Positions 1 through 8,806 of a stretch of DNA of 34,954 nucleotides are shown here, in pieces. Each line of letters opens with the position of its first letter. Within the stretch, counting starts at the first letter, position 1. A program made the position numbers and the translations under genes. A model generated the notes under the pieces. That model was not told where the DNA came from, made no database searches, and saw only the letters and a program-made list of their open reading frames with translations. Source of the DNA: an uncultured Methanosphaera sp. (lineage in GTDB: Archaea; Methanobacteriota; Methanobacteria; Methanobacteriales; Methanobacteriaceae); the NCBI GenBank assembly GCA_946537725.1, contig CAMNFZ010000006.1, positions 1 through 34,954 on the forward strand, written 5' to 3'.

Positions 1-43
1 CTTTTCCACCTTCCACTAGGATTTCAATAGTTTGACTAGCCAC
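1..43 (-). CDS. rpl11p: Large ribosomal subunit protein L11 (uL11), 5' end only
   Basis: Partial gene cut by the window edge. The minus strand reads from a GTG start into MASQTIEILVEGGK, the usual beginning of archaeal L11, which builds the GTPase-associated centre of the 50S subunit. The G of the spt5 stop codon TAG is the first base of this GTG, so the two genes overlap by one base and are almost certainly co-transcribed and translationally coupled. Spt5 followed by L11 is the standard archaeal order. Only 14 codons are visible, so identity rests on the N-terminal match plus context. Confidence 0.85.
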   Translation of the reverse strand, partial: MASQTIEILVEGGK

Positions 44-486
44 TATTCAGCCTCCCTTTGTATTAATCTGATTTGGTCACCCTTCACGGTAACAGGTATA
101 GGAACTGCTGCTTCGATTAATTCTAATACAACATCCTCTTTTGTTTCGTCAATTCTGACTACTTTAGCTTTTTCATCCTTGAATGGTCCTGAGGTTAGTT
201 CAACAATGCTTCCTTTTTGGATATTGGACATTGCTGGTTCAGGGTTCAGGAATTTTTTAAGCTCTTCAAAAGTTATGTCACCTTCGACTAAACCCCTCAA
301 GTTAGGAACTTTAAGTGCAGGATGCCTCATATCTAATGTTTCTGTGGATTCGACAAAAATGTATCCTTGCATTCCCTCTGGGGATAAAATTGCTTTTATT
401 CCGAGGTCTTCGTACTTTACACTTTGTGCAAGTAAGCTGGCCACATTTTTTTCTTGTCCTATAGCTGCTCTCATTGCGTAAAACAT
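43..486 (-). CDS. spt5: Transcription elongation factor Spt5 (NusG family)
   Basis: 147 residues, the normal size of archaeal Spt5. An NGN domain occupies roughly residues 1-88 ([23 protein letters not shown]), and a single KOW domain follows from about residue 90 ([19 protein letters not shown]). With Spt4 it clamps RNA polymerase on DNA, raises processivity and links the polymerase to the leading ribosome. It lies between secE and rpl11 in the conserved ftsZ-secE-spt5-L11 order. The ATG start is preceded by a weak GTGA-type ribosome binding site. Identification is firm from domain content and neighbours. Confidence 0.95.
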   Translation of the reverse strand: MFYAMRAAIGQEKNVASLLAQSVKYEDLGIKAILSPEGMQGYIFVESTETLDMRHPALKVPNLRGLVEGDITFEELKKFLNPEPAMSNIQKGSIVELTSGPFKDEKAKVVRIDETKEDVVLELIEAAVPIPVTVKGDQIRLIQREAE

Positions 487-597
487 ATTTTCACTTTCAT
501 CATTGTATTTAAAGATGGTGTCATCTTTTTTTCTTTAAATATTAAAATATAATATTTGTCTTTTTAATTTTATTTTGTTTGGTTTGCTAAATTATGT

Positions 598-783
598 TTA
601 AGAGTAAAATAGCACTTGTGATAATATAGCTATTATGAATCCAATTATACCGATGATTATGATACCTACTCCGGTAACTTTTGCTACCATTTTGTATTCG
701 TCTGCATCTGGTTTTTTTGAGACTCTTAATACTCTTTCGCATTGTTTTAAAAAACCTTGTATTGCTTCTTTGTTTATATTCAT
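598..783 (-). CDS. secE: Protein translocase subunit SecE (Sec61 gamma)
   Basis: 61 residues, the usual archaeal SecE length. An amphipathic N-terminal half carries the conserved QCERVLRVSKKPDADEY pattern, followed by one transmembrane segment at about residues 36-58 (GVGIIIIGIIGFIIAILSQV). SecE clamps the SecY channel in the cytoplasmic membrane. A ribosome binding site AGGTAG lies just upstream of the ATG. The gap of about 110 bases to spt5 is AT-rich and could hold a promoter of its own, but the gene order suggests at least partial co-transcription. Confidence 0.93.
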   Translation of the reverse strand: MNINKEAIQGFLKQCERVLRVSKKPDADEYKMVAKVTGVGIIIIGIIGFIIAILSQVLFYS

Positions 784-835
784 ATTACTACCTGCATTAA
801 AAATTCAAAAATGAGAAAATTTAAAACCTAAGATA

Positions 836-858
836 GGGATCAAATATATATATTTATT
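836..858 (-). promoter_or_regulatory. Candidate TATA promoter for secE-spt5
   Basis: Read on the minus strand, a run of alternating A/T (AAATATATATATTT) lies 55-75 bases upstream of the secE ATG, in the ftsZ-secE gap. The position fits an archaeal TATA box giving a leader of about 30-40 bases. The background is very AT-rich, so chance matches are common. Confidence 0.35.
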
Positions 859-967
859 TTGGTATTAATAAAGCTTTGGTTTTTTTAGAAAATTAAATTA
901 AAAATAGATAGAATAAAAATAAAAAAAGAATTGAAAAAATGGGACATATTCAAATCATATTATTTTT

Positions 968-2113
968 CTAGAATACGTCATCTATGAATCCTTCAAGATC
1001 AGCATCAGGTGAAGGTGTTTCTTCGCCACGAGTTCTTTCTTTGTAGGAATCATCAGAACCTGGCATACCCGGTGCTGTTACACCTGCAACAACAATGGTT
1101 GTTCTAACTGTACTTGCAAGATCGTCTTGTATTTGAGTACCCCAAATAATATTTGCTTCTGGGTCAAGTTCATCTGCAACAATTTGTACAATTTTTTCTG
1201 CTTCGTTAAGTGTTAAGTCACTGCTACCACTAATGTTAACAAGTGCACTTTTTGCTGTAGATATATCTAAATCTAATAATGGGCTGTTTAATGCTTCATT
1301 TACAGATTCAATTGCTCTATCTCCAGTATCAGATTCACCCATACCAATCATTGCCATTCCACTATCTTTCATTACACTTTGAATATCTGCAAAGTCTAAA
1401 CTGATTAATCCTGGTTTTGTGATTAATTCTGTGATGCCTTTTACTGCTCTTCCAAGTAATTCATCAGATACCATGAATGCTTTGTTAATTGGTAAGCTTG
1501 GTGCAACTTCTAATAGTTTATCATTAGGAATTACGAGAACTGTGTCTGCTGCTTCTTGTAATTTTTCAAGACCTTTTTCAGCATTTTCTCTTCTTTTTAT
1601 TCCTTCTGCACTAAATGGTAATGTAACTACTGCTATGGTTAATGCCCCTACTTTTTGTGCAATTTTACTTATTACTGGAGCTGATCCTGTACCGGTTCCT
1701 CCACCGAGTCCACAGGTAACAAATACCATGTCTGCACCATCAATTTTCTTTTTGATGATTTCTTCACTTTCTTCTGCACTAGCTTCTCCTACATCTGGTA
1801 CTCCACCAGCACCTAATCCACGACAAGTTTCTTTTCCGATTAATATTTTATCGTTTGATTTACAGAAGAATAAGTCTTGTGCATCTGTGTTTACAGAAAT
1901 TGTTTCTGCTCCTTCAATTCCTATTTCACCTAATCTAGAAATTGTGTTGTTTCCTGCTCCACCAGCACCAATTACAAATATTTTTGTTCTACTTTGGTTT
2001 ATAAGATCAACTAATTCTCCATTGATATCATCTAAACTTGCATTAGATATGTTTGGTACTTCAGGAGTATTATCTTTTGAATCTTTTAAGCTATCGTTAA
2101 TTAGAGATTTCAC
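968..2113 (-). CDS. ftsZ: Cell division protein FtsZ
   Basis: 381 residues. The tubulin/FtsZ GTPase fold is shown by the N-terminal nucleotide loop [13 protein letters not shown], the tubulin signature [13 protein letters not shown], the PNDKLLE segment and the synergy-loop region DFADIQSVM. The C-terminal tail [10 protein letters not shown] resembles the short partner-binding peptide of FtsZ. It polymerises into the cytokinetic ring. The start is GTG, chosen because GAGGGTG lies just upstream and the N-terminal extension before the GTPase domain is about 45 residues, as in methanogen FtsZ1. It heads the ftsZ-secE-spt5-L11 cluster. Confidence 0.96.
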   Translation of the reverse strand: MKSLINDSLKDSKDNTPEVPNISNASLDDINGELVDLINQSRTKIFVIGAGGAGNNTISRLGEIGIEGAETISVNTDAQDLFFCKSNDKILIGKETCRGLGAGGVPDVGEASAEESEEIIKKKIDGADMVFVTCGLGGGTGTGSAPVISKIAQKVGALTIAVVTLPFSAEGIKRRENAEKGLEKLQEAADTVLVIPNDKLLEVAPSLPINKAFMVSDELLGRAVKGITELITKPGLISLDFADIQSVMKDSGMAMIGMGESDTGDRAIESVNEALNSPLLDLDISTAKSALVNISGSSDLTLNEAEKIVQIVADELDPEANIIWGTQIQDDLASTVRTTIVVAGVTAPGMPGSDDSYKERTRGEETPSPDADLEGFIDDVF

Positions 2114-2560
2114 TTAACACCCTCACTATTAGTATATTATAATGTAATAACAGTTTTTTCTTCAGTTATATTAAATTAATTAATATGTTCATTATCGATT
2201 GTTTAAAAATATGTTAAAAATTTTATAACACATTTTGAAAGTAAGTTATTATTGATTAATCCAGTTTAAAGATAATTGTTAATGTCTAGCGAAATTAAGC
2301 TAATAACAAACATATTAGTCAATAATAGCTTATATGAGTAATTTATTTTTTTTAATCCTAAGAACATTTTCTTAAATAACTTTATATTATTATATTTCTA
2401 TGTATTACAAAATATATAAAGTTGCTTTTTTTTTAGAAGAACCTAGTTAAATTAATATGATGGATATATTTATTAGAATGTAACATGTTTTTCTAAATCT
2501 TTAACTATATTAAAATTGAAAATATATAATAATAAAATTAATTATTAGAAGGAATATTAT
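2114..2560. other. Intergenic region between divergent ftsZ and comA
   Basis: About 450 bases, very AT-rich and without a credible ORF. It holds the promoters of both flanking genes. On the plus strand AAATATATAAAG near 2409-2420 and AAATATATAATAA near 2519-2532 are TATA-like. A 7-base inverted repeat, TAAGCTA (2296-2302) and TAGCTTA (2326-2332), lies between the two promoters. No known RNA family is recognised. Confidence 0.5.
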
Positions 2561-3319
2561 ATGAGAGCTTTTAATTTTTTAGATAAATTTGATAAGATTG
2601 AAACTAATACCATGGTTATTGATAAAGGATTAGGTTACCATTATGTTGAAGATTTTCTTAAAGTATGTGGAGATTATTTTAATTTTATAAAATATGGTTG
2701 GGGTACTTCCATATTATATGATGATAGTATAATAAAGCAGAAAAATGAAGTATATGATTCTTATGATATTAAATCATATACTGGTGGTACTTTGTTTGAA
2801 TTAGCAAATAATGCTGGTAAAATTGATGAATTTTTTGCAGAAGCAGATAGATTAGGTTTTAGTGCAATAGAAATCTCTGATGGATCAACTGTTATCCCAG
2901 AAGATGAACGTAGAGAATTCATTAAACAAGCCAAGGATTTAGGTTTTTTCACCCTTAGTGAGATTGGTAAAAAAAATCCTGAGAAAGATCATGAATACAC
3001 AACCGAAAAACGTATAGAATTAATTAACAAAGACTTAGAAAGTGGTTCTGATTTGGTGATTATTGAAGGTCGTGAAAGTGGTAAAAATATTGGAATTTAT
3101 GATGACAAAGGTAATGTAATGATGGATGATTTAAAAGAAATTGTCAGTAATGTACCTAACAATAAGATTATGTGGGAAGCTCCTAACAAAAATCAGCAAA
3201 TTGATTTAATTCTTAACATTGGTAATGATGTAAATATTGGTAATGTTAATTCAAATGATGTTATCTCTTTGGAAACTCTTAGACGAGGCTTACGTGGTGA
3301 CACTTTAGGAAAAGTATAA
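2561..3319 (+). CDS. comA: Phosphosulfolactate synthase ComA
   Basis: 252 residues, full length for the ComA family. The enzyme adds sulfite to phosphoenolpyruvate to give (2R)-phosphosulfolactate, the first step of coenzyme M synthesis. Visible family segments are the N-terminal MVIDKGLGYHYVEDFL, IKYGWGTS, the TIM-barrel segments SYTGGTLFELA and AIEISDGS, and the C-terminal IMWEAPNKNQQ and SLETLRRGLRGDT. A good ribosome binding site (AGAAGGA) precedes the ATG. comB and the other coenzyme M genes are not in the window. The gene implies that this organism makes its own coenzyme M. Confidence 0.93.
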   Translation: MRAFNFLDKFDKIETNTMVIDKGLGYHYVEDFLKVCGDYFNFIKYGWGTSILYDDSIIKQKNEVYDSYDIKSYTGGTLFELANNAGKIDEFFAEADRLGFSAIEISDGSTVIPEDERREFIKQAKDLGFFTLSEIGKKNPEKDHEYTTEKRIELINKDLESGSDLVIIEGRESGKNIGIYDDKGNVMMDDLKEIVSNVPNNKIMWEAPNKNQQIDLILNIGNDVNIGNVNSNDVISLETLRRGLRGDTLGKV

Positions 3320-3349
3320 CTTTTCTTTTAAAACTTTTTTTTGATTAAT

Positions 3350-4183
3350 ATGAATGATATTATTCCTGTCAGATGTGATTATATTCATACTAATGAGGGG
3401 TATGATAAACTGATTAATGCAATATCATGTAATGTTCAGGATGGTGATATTGTAGTTATTAGTGAAACTCCTATTTCAATTATTGAAGGTAATGTTGTTG
3501 ATGAAAGTTGTTATGAGTATGGTTTTGTTAGTTTTTTGATTACTGAAGTCTGGTGTAAGTTTATTTGGGGTTATGTTTTTGCATTGTTTAAGTATAATAA
3601 TCGTACAATCAGAAATCTTCGTAGAATGCCTGTTGAAGCTCGTTATCATAAGGAATTTATTCTGAGAAGATATGGGTTAAAACATGCCTTGATGCCTAGT
3701 GGTGAAGCAGGTGTTGATTTAAGTAATGTTCCTGACAGTTTTGTTTCATTGTTACCAGATAATCCCAGAGATAGTGCTTTTAATATTAAAAATTTATTAT
3801 ATGAAAAGTTTAATGTTGATGTTGATGTTTTAGTTATTGATACTGATCCAACATATGATTTTTGTGGCAGGTTATATACCAGTATTCCGAAATCTGTTGA
3901 TGGAATTGTTAATGATACTGGTGTTTATGGTTATTTTTTAAGATTTTTTTCAAAATACGTGGGGGCCACTCCTCTTGCATCCACATTTAATGAAGATGCA
4001 TTCAGTCTTATTAGACTTGCTAATATTGCAGAGGATTGTCAGAAAAATACTTTAACTAATTTTTTTGAAACAATATATGATATGGAAGATAGGTTTGATG
4101 CAGATATTAAGAATATATCGGCCGAAATGTTGGAAGAGGTTATGCATATCCCTGCAGTAATAATAAAACGTAATTATTTATAG
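3350..4183 (+). CDS. CofE-like F420-0:gamma-glutamyl ligase family protein
   Basis: 277 residues from the ATG at 3350; the frame opens at a TTG at 3341 but the ATG has the better context. The N-terminal half resembles the CofE/F420 gamma-glutamyl ligase fold (PVRCDYIHTNEGYDKL, then DGDIVVISETPISIIEGNVV). A later DTDPTYDFCGRLYTS segment sits where CofE has its metal-binding DTWGR-type motif, but it is diverged. True CofE adds glutamates to F420-0. The low similarity and the change in the key motif suggest a paralogue with another substrate. It follows comA by about 30 bases and may share its transcript. Confidence 0.6.
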   Translation: MNDIIPVRCDYIHTNEGYDKLINAISCNVQDGDIVVISETPISIIEGNVVDESCYEYGFVSFLITEVWCKFIWGYVFALFKYNNRTIRNLRRMPVEARYHKEFILRRYGLKHALMPSGEAGVDLSNVPDSFVSLLPDNPRDSAFNIKNLLYEKFNVDVDVLVIDTDPTYDFCGRLYTSIPKSVDGIVNDTGVYGYFLRFFSKYVGATPLASTFNEDAFSLIRLANIAEDCQKNTLTNFFETIYDMEDRFDADIKNISAEMLEEVMHIPAVIIKRNYL

Positions 4184-4374
4184 TAATAAAAACATAATAA
4201 TATATTACGTATTTACTAAGAAACACTTATTTAATAAACGATTGAAATAACAAAATAGAACTTAAATTACACAGCAATGACCTATACTAAATGACATTAA
4301 CAGCTAAACAATACAGTAATAAATTAAGTTAAATAACTCATGCTTATTGTAGAAATAAAAATAAGAGAGATATC

Positions 4375-4917
4375 ATGGCTAGAAAAAAAATTATATACAA
4401 TTTTGATTATGACTCTAAATTTTTAAACGAAAAAAATGTTAAAAGACTAGCATATGAAGTTACACATGATGCTGACACTAGTGAAAAAATATTAGACTGT
4501 TTATTTACTGCAGAAGTTACTGATGAACAAATAGCAGAAGCAACAGGCATTAAATTAAATTTTGTCAGAAAAATATTATATAAAATGTATGATGTTGGAA
4601 TGGCAAATTATACTAGAAAAAAAGATCCAGAAACCCAATGGTTCACATACTACTGGAGATTTGATTCACGAAAAGCAGCTCAGTTATTAGAAGAACAATA
4701 TACTAAACATAACCAAGAAATCCAAGAATCATTAGAATATGAAGAAAACAACATGTTCTTTGTATGTCCAAACGGTTGCAGATACCCATTTGAAGAAGCA
4801 ACAGACTTCCAATTCATCTGTCCAAGATGTAATGAAAAACTTGAATTTAAAGACAACAGCGATGTTATTGACGATTTAAAGAATTTAGAATCATTTTACA
4901 CAGTAAATAAAGAATAA
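4375..4917 (+). CDS. tfe: Transcription factor E, alpha subunit (TFE)
   Basis: 180 residues, typical of archaeal TFE. An extended winged-helix domain spans about residues 15-105 (EKILDCLFTAEVTDEQIAEA, YDVGMANYTRKKD). A linker helix rich in Q and E follows, then a C-terminal zinc ribbon whose cysteines lie in CPNGCRYPF and CPRCNEKL. It helps TBP and TFB open promoters and stays with elongating polymerase. It is monocistronic by spacing, with about 190 AT-rich bases upstream and a C5/T4 tract just after the stop. Confidence 0.95.
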   Translation: MARKKIIYNFDYDSKFLNEKNVKRLAYEVTHDADTSEKILDCLFTAEVTDEQIAEATGIKLNFVRKILYKMYDVGMANYTRKKDPETQWFTYYWRFDSRKAAQLLEEQYTKHNQEIQESLEYEENNMFFVCPNGCRYPFEEATDFQFICPRCNEKLEFKDNSDVIDDLKNLESFYTVNKE

Positions 4918-4940
4918 ACACCCCCTTTTCTAACTATTTT
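4918..4940 (+). terminator. C-cluster plus T-tract after tfe
   Basis: The stop codon is followed by CCCCC (4921-4925) and TTTT with further T-rich sequence to 4940. The same arrangement recurs after several other genes in this window. It has no stem-loop, which fits archaeal U-tract termination. Confidence 0.4.
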
Positions 4941-4971
4941 TAAAATTATTAAACTTTTTTTGGAGATTAAA

Positions 4972-5469
4972 ATGTTCCAAGTAGATGAAGTAATAAATAA
5001 TGCATATAAAGAACTTGAATGTACCGATTATATTATTGACCATTGCAAAGTAGTCTATGAACGATCAAAAGACATTACAAAACATTATGATAATGTTGAT
5101 TTAGACCTAATTAAGGCAGGCTGTATGTTACATGATGTTGGCAGAACAATCACCAACGGAATTGAACATGCATACCTTGGTGCCGATTTATTACGACAAA
5201 TAAATGTTGATGAAAAAATTTGTCTCATAACCGAAAGACATATTGGAGCAGGCATAACCCGTGAAGAAGCAAAAAGTTTAGGTCTTCCAGATAGAAACTA
5301 TGTGCCCGAAACATTAGAAGAAAAAATTGTAGCACATGCAGATAATTTAGTTCACGGCATAACAAAAGTAGACCTTGACTTTGTAATTAACAAATGGACC
5401 AATAAGAATATGAAACAGGAATCAATAGATATGCTAATTAAACTACACAACGAACTTTTAGGTGATTAA
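4972..5469 (+). CDS. HD-domain protein, TIGR00295-type predicted phosphohydrolase
   Basis: 165 residues from the ATG at 4972. This start is preferred over a TTG at 4960 because TGGAGAT lies between them at proper spacing. The HD metal-binding pattern is visible: an early His (DHCKVVYERS), the HD pair in CMLHDVGRT, then HAYLGADLL, TERHIGAG and the late Asp in AHADNLVHG. The family is common in methanogens and unassigned, presumably a phosphohydrolase. The stop is immediately followed by the ATG of tfuA, so the two form an operon. Confidence 0.85.
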   Translation: MFQVDEVINNAYKELECTDYIIDHCKVVYERSKDITKHYDNVDLDLIKAGCMLHDVGRTITNGIEHAYLGADLLRQINVDEKICLITERHIGAGITREEAKSLGLPDRNYVPETLEEKIVAHADNLVHGITKVDLDFVINKWTNKNMKQESIDMLIKLHNELLGD

Positions 5470-6120
5470 ATGAGCATTATCATATTTACTGGTTTATCCT
5501 TATCATTTAGTGATGCAGAAAAGATATTGGATGCAGAATACATGCCACCAGTTAAGAGGGGAGACATTGATGCTCTTTTAGACAGTAGAGAGGATATAGA
5601 AATTATTGGCATTATTGATGGCGTATTTCATCAAAGCCCGGCAGTTAGTCACAAGGAAATTCTCAGAGCATTAAAAAAAGGAATCATTGTTGTGGGTGGT
5701 TCAAGTATGGGTGCACTCAGAGCATGTGAATTATATCCTTATGGTATGATTGGCGTGGGCAATATATTTGAAGATTATAAAACAGGTGTAATTGATTCAG
5801 ATGATGATGTTGCTGTAAGTTTAAATCCAGAAACTCTTGAACAAATGTCCGATTCTTTAATAAATATCAGGTACAACTTTTCTGATGCAGTTCAAGAAGG
5901 TATTATTAACGAAGATGAATTTAACGAACTATTAGATGTTGCTAAGGAGACTTATTATCCGAAACGTTCTTTTAAATATGTTATAATGAAATCTTCATTA
6001 GATGATGAAAAAAAGATGCTGTTATTATCATATATTGAAAAAAACAAATATGATATTAAAACTTTAGATGCACAAAAAGTAATACAGCATATTAAAAAAA
6101 TCAAAGAAGAACATAATTAA
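5470..6120 (+). CDS. tfuA: TfuA-like protein (YcaO partner)
   Basis: 216 residues. The TfuA core is clear: FTGLSLSFSDAEKIL, the MPPVKRGDIDAL segment, FHQSPAVSHKEI, GGSSMGALRACEL and YGMIGVGNIFEDY. In methanogens TfuA works with the ATP-dependent YcaO enzyme to install thioglycine in the methyl-coenzyme M reductase alpha subunit, supplying or handling sulfur. Its ATG directly abuts the stop of the HD-domain gene. No ycaO gene is adjacent, although the two are often neighbours, so the partner must lie elsewhere in the genome. C-terminal residues 150-216 are less conserved. Confidence 0.85.
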   Translation: MSIIIFTGLSLSFSDAEKILDAEYMPPVKRGDIDALLDSREDIEIIGIIDGVFHQSPAVSHKEILRALKKGIIVVGGSSMGALRACELYPYGMIGVGNIFEDYKTGVIDSDDDVAVSLNPETLEQMSDSLINIRYNFSDAVQEGIINEDEFNELLDVAKETYYPKRSFKYVIMKSSLDDEKKMLLLSYIEKNKYDIKTLDAQKVIQHIKKIKEEHN

Positions 6121-6518
6121 ATTTACAATAGCATATCAAACTATTAAAGATAAAAAAAACTTAACCTGATTTAACCAATACAAATATTTCATAGAAGGTA
6201 CCAATATTACAGACTTACCATAAGATATGCTATGAATTCTTGTTAAAGAAATGCTGAATATAACAAGCCCATTAACTGAACACAAAATTACAAAAAAAGA
6301 TATACATAAGATGTAATAAAACAACCAAACTTAGAATATTCCAGGTACAATACACACAACAACAAGAAATAAAAACCCAACATACGAGTAGAACAAAAAA
6401 TAAAACAAAAAAAAATTGTATGCCACCAAAAAAAAAGAACTTTAAAACAAAAGTTAAAAAAAACTAATTAATTATAGAAAGAAAAGAATTATAAATGAGA
6501 AACACAAAATACTCTCAT
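6121..6518 (+). other. Intergenic region with a possible decayed coding remnant
   Basis: About 400 bases between convergent tfuA and the CBS gene. From roughly 6157 to 6318 one plus-strand frame reads as protein-like text broken by stops (FNQYKYFIEGTNITDLP, stop, DML, stop, ILVKEMLNITSPLTEHKI), as expected if GAA or AAA codons had become TAA or TGA. I do not recognise the source. The rest, to 6480, is A-rich low-complexity sequence. An antisense 62-codon frame here has no support. Confidence 0.3.
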
Positions 6519-7355
6519 TTATTCTATCATAGCCCTCATTAAATCACTAGCTCTGATAAGACCAATAGGTTCATCAGACATGTTTAAAACAGGAACTTGT
6601 TCTATATTATTCTTCTTCAAAATGTTTGCACATTCCTTAACAGAAGTTTTACGTGTAACAGAAATTAATTTCTCACCAACAACATCCTTAACTAACTTAT
6701 CAGAGAATTTAAGTTTATTTTTAAGTATGTACATTACACTCTGACTATTCCATGTCCATTTGTCTCCTTCAGTACTAACAGAACTATTATGTATTTCTTG
6801 TTCACCAACAATTTCACTTTCATTAATAAAATCTGTTTCTGTTAGAATTCCAGATGCTTTACTTTCATCATTTAAAGATATAACTGATTTAAAATCAAAA
6901 TTATGTGAAATAGAATATGCTACTGATAATGGAGTTTTATCCCATACAGTTGGAATATTACGTACCATATACTTTTCTACCGGTTCTGTATTGTTAACTT
7001 GCCATAAAGCTTTATTAATAATATCTGATGAAGTTACAATACCAACTAACCTGTTTTCTTCAGTTATAGGTACTCTTCTAATGTTATTATGAATCATTTT
7101 ATGTACTACAGAAATTACATCTTCATCCGGTGCTGCTGTGATTGGATTTCTTGTCATAACCATAGCAATTTGATCTTCATCAGGATTTTTAATTAAATCA
7201 GACCTAGTTAGTACTCCTACTAATTCACCAGTTTGTTTTTTAACTATAGGAATTCCTGAAATTTTTTTGTCACGGAAAATTTCATAAACTGTCTGTACTG
7301 ATCCTGGCACTGATCCAGCTTGTACTTCTTCTGTCATGATCTCGCTTACATTCAT
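6519..7355 (-). CDS. Protein with four CBS domains
   Basis: 278 residues made almost wholly of two Bateman modules. CBS1 is about residues 5-60 (SEIMTEEV, ISGIPIVKK, GVLTRSDLI). CBS2 is about 65-120 (VMTRNPITAAPDEDV, RRVPIT, GIVTSSDII). CBS3 is diverged at about 128-185 (YMVRNIPTVWDKTPL, ASGILTETDFI). CBS4 is about 222-278 (VVGEKLISVTRKTSV, QVPVLN, GLIRASDLMRAM). Such stand-alone proteins usually sense adenine nucleotides or S-adenosylmethionine and regulate a partner. No catalytic domain is fused and the target is unknown. The gene has its own upstream gap of 160 bases, so it is probably monocistronic. Confidence 0.9.
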   Translation of the reverse strand: MNVSEIMTEEVQAGSVPGSVQTVYEIFRDKKISGIPIVKKQTGELVGVLTRSDLIKNPDEDQIAMVMTRNPITAAPDEDVISVVHKMIHNNIRRVPITEENRLVGIVTSSDIINKALWQVNNTEPVEKYMVRNIPTVWDKTPLSVAYSISHNFDFKSVISLNDESKASGILTETDFINESEIVGEQEIHNSSVSTEGDKWTWNSQSVMYILKNKLKFSDKLVKDVVGEKLISVTRKTSVKECANILKKNNIEQVPVLNMSDEPIGLIRASDLMRAMIE

Positions 7356-7517
7356 ATGATCACCTTGTATTTACTGTTATAATGAATAATTAATACTGAA
7401 TAATATTTAGAATATGAATTATCTATATTGTTCTAAAAATATTTAGTTATTTAATGATATGTTGTAAGTTATATAAAACCTTTAAAAATAATATGAATAA
7501 AAAAAAAATATTGGAGG

Positions 7518-8795
7518 TTAATTTTTAGCTTCTATAACAGTTTTACCGTTCATATAAGGAACTAATACATCAGGTATTTTGATACTGCCATCTTCCTGCT
7601 GATAATTTTCAAGAAGACAACATATTGTTCTTTCTGTAGCAATTGCAGTACTGTTAAGTGTGTGTAATGTTACTGAATCACCAGCTCCTGCCCTTCCCAC
7701 ACGAGTTTTAGTTTTTCTTGCCTGATAATCAGTACAGTTTGTACAAGACACAAGTTCTCTGTATGCATTTGAACCAGGGAACCATGCTTCAAGGTCATAT
7801 TTTATAGCAGCATTATCATTTAAAGCAGAAGAAACTATTGCAACTATCCTATAGGACAATCCTAATTTTTTGTATATGTTTTCTGTTACTTCCAATAGTC
7901 TTTTATGCTCATTTCTTGACTCTTCAGGTGTTGCATAGATAAATTGTTCTATTTTTTCAAATTGATGAACACGGAATATTCCTAAAGTATCTTTTCCATG
8001 TGAACCTGCTTCTTTACGGAAACAAGTAGATAATGCACAGTAACGTAATGGTAAGTTTTCAGCATTAATTATTTCATCACGATGTAATGCGGCAAGTGTT
8101 TGTTCAGCTGTTGCTATCAGGTATAAATCCTCATTTTCTACTTTGTATAATGTTTCCTGGAATTCGCCCAGTTCAGATGTTTCTGCTGCAACTTCACTTT
8201 TTACAAAGAATGGCGTTTGTAAAGGAGTGTAACCTTCATTTTTTAATTCATTTAATGCAAATTGTATTAATGCAAGGTTAAGGAAGAGTATATCCTGTTT
8301 TAAGTAGTAAAATCTTGATCCTGCTATACTTGCTGCAGTTTCAGTGTCTGCTCCATCAATTTTTTGAATTAAATCCACATGATTTAATGGAGTAAAATCA
8401 AATGCTACTTTAGTACCTTCTTCTTTAATTACTAAGTTATCATCTTCAGTATCTGATATTGGTACTTCTTCATCAATAATATTTCCTACTTTGTAACGAT
8501 AGTCATCTCTTAGTTTAATGTATTCCTCTATTTTTGGTTCTAATTCTTTTATTTCATTAGCAACCTCTTTGGATTTAGCTATGACTTCTTCTATATTTCC
8601 TTCTTTTTTTGCTTGTTTGAATGATTTTGATAATTTATTTTTTTCAGAACGTAAATCATTTAATCTTTTAAGTCCTTCTCTCCATAAATTATCATATTCT
8701 ATTACTTTCTCTGCATTGGTTGTTTTTCGGAATCTTTTCTTTTCAGATTCAAATACTTTTTCTGGATTATCCCTAAATAATTTAATATCTAACAA
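7518..8795 (-). CDS. serS: Seryl-tRNA synthetase, canonical (bacterial/eukaryotic) type
   Basis: 425 residues. The N-terminal coiled-coil tRNA-binding arm spans about residues 1-110 (MLDIKLFRDNPEKVF start, then LNDLRSEKNKLSKSF). The class II catalytic core follows, with motif 2 CFRKEAGSHGKDTLGIFRVHQF, ELVSCTNCTDYQARK and motif 3 STAIATERTICCLLENYQ. It charges tRNA-Ser, and in many archaea also supplies Ser-tRNA-Sec. It is the ordinary type, not the rare methanogen type known from Methanococcus and Methanothermobacter. AAGGGGTAAT precedes the ATG, and the start lies 11 bases after the RDD gene stop. Confidence 0.95.
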   Translation of the reverse strand: MLDIKLFRDNPEKVFESEKKRFRKTTNAEKVIEYDNLWREGLKRLNDLRSEKNKLSKSFKQAKKEGNIEEVIAKSKEVANEIKELEPKIEEYIKLRDDYRYKVGNIIDEEVPISDTEDDNLVIKEEGTKVAFDFTPLNHVDLIQKIDGADTETAASIAGSRFYYLKQDILFLNLALIQFALNELKNEGYTPLQTPFFVKSEVAAETSELGEFQETLYKVENEDLYLIATAEQTLAALHRDEIINAENLPLRYCALSTCFRKEAGSHGKDTLGIFRVHQFEKIEQFIYATPEESRNEHKRLLEVTENIYKKLGLSYRIVAIVSSALNDNAAIKYDLEAWFPGSNAYRELVSCTNCTDYQARKTKTRVGRAGAGDSVTLHTLNSTAIATERTICCLLENYQQEDGSIKIPDVLVPYMNGKTVIEAKN

Positions 8796-8806
8796 TATAT
8801 TACCCC

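Noticed and set aside
1419-2117. Plus-strand open frame of 232 codons opposite ftsZ
   Set aside because: Serine/proline-rich text with no family resemblance, fully antisense to a clear FtsZ.
6136-6324. Minus-strand 62-codon frame in the tfuA-CBS gap
   Set aside because: No ribosome binding site and low-complexity hydrophobic content from A/T-rich DNA.
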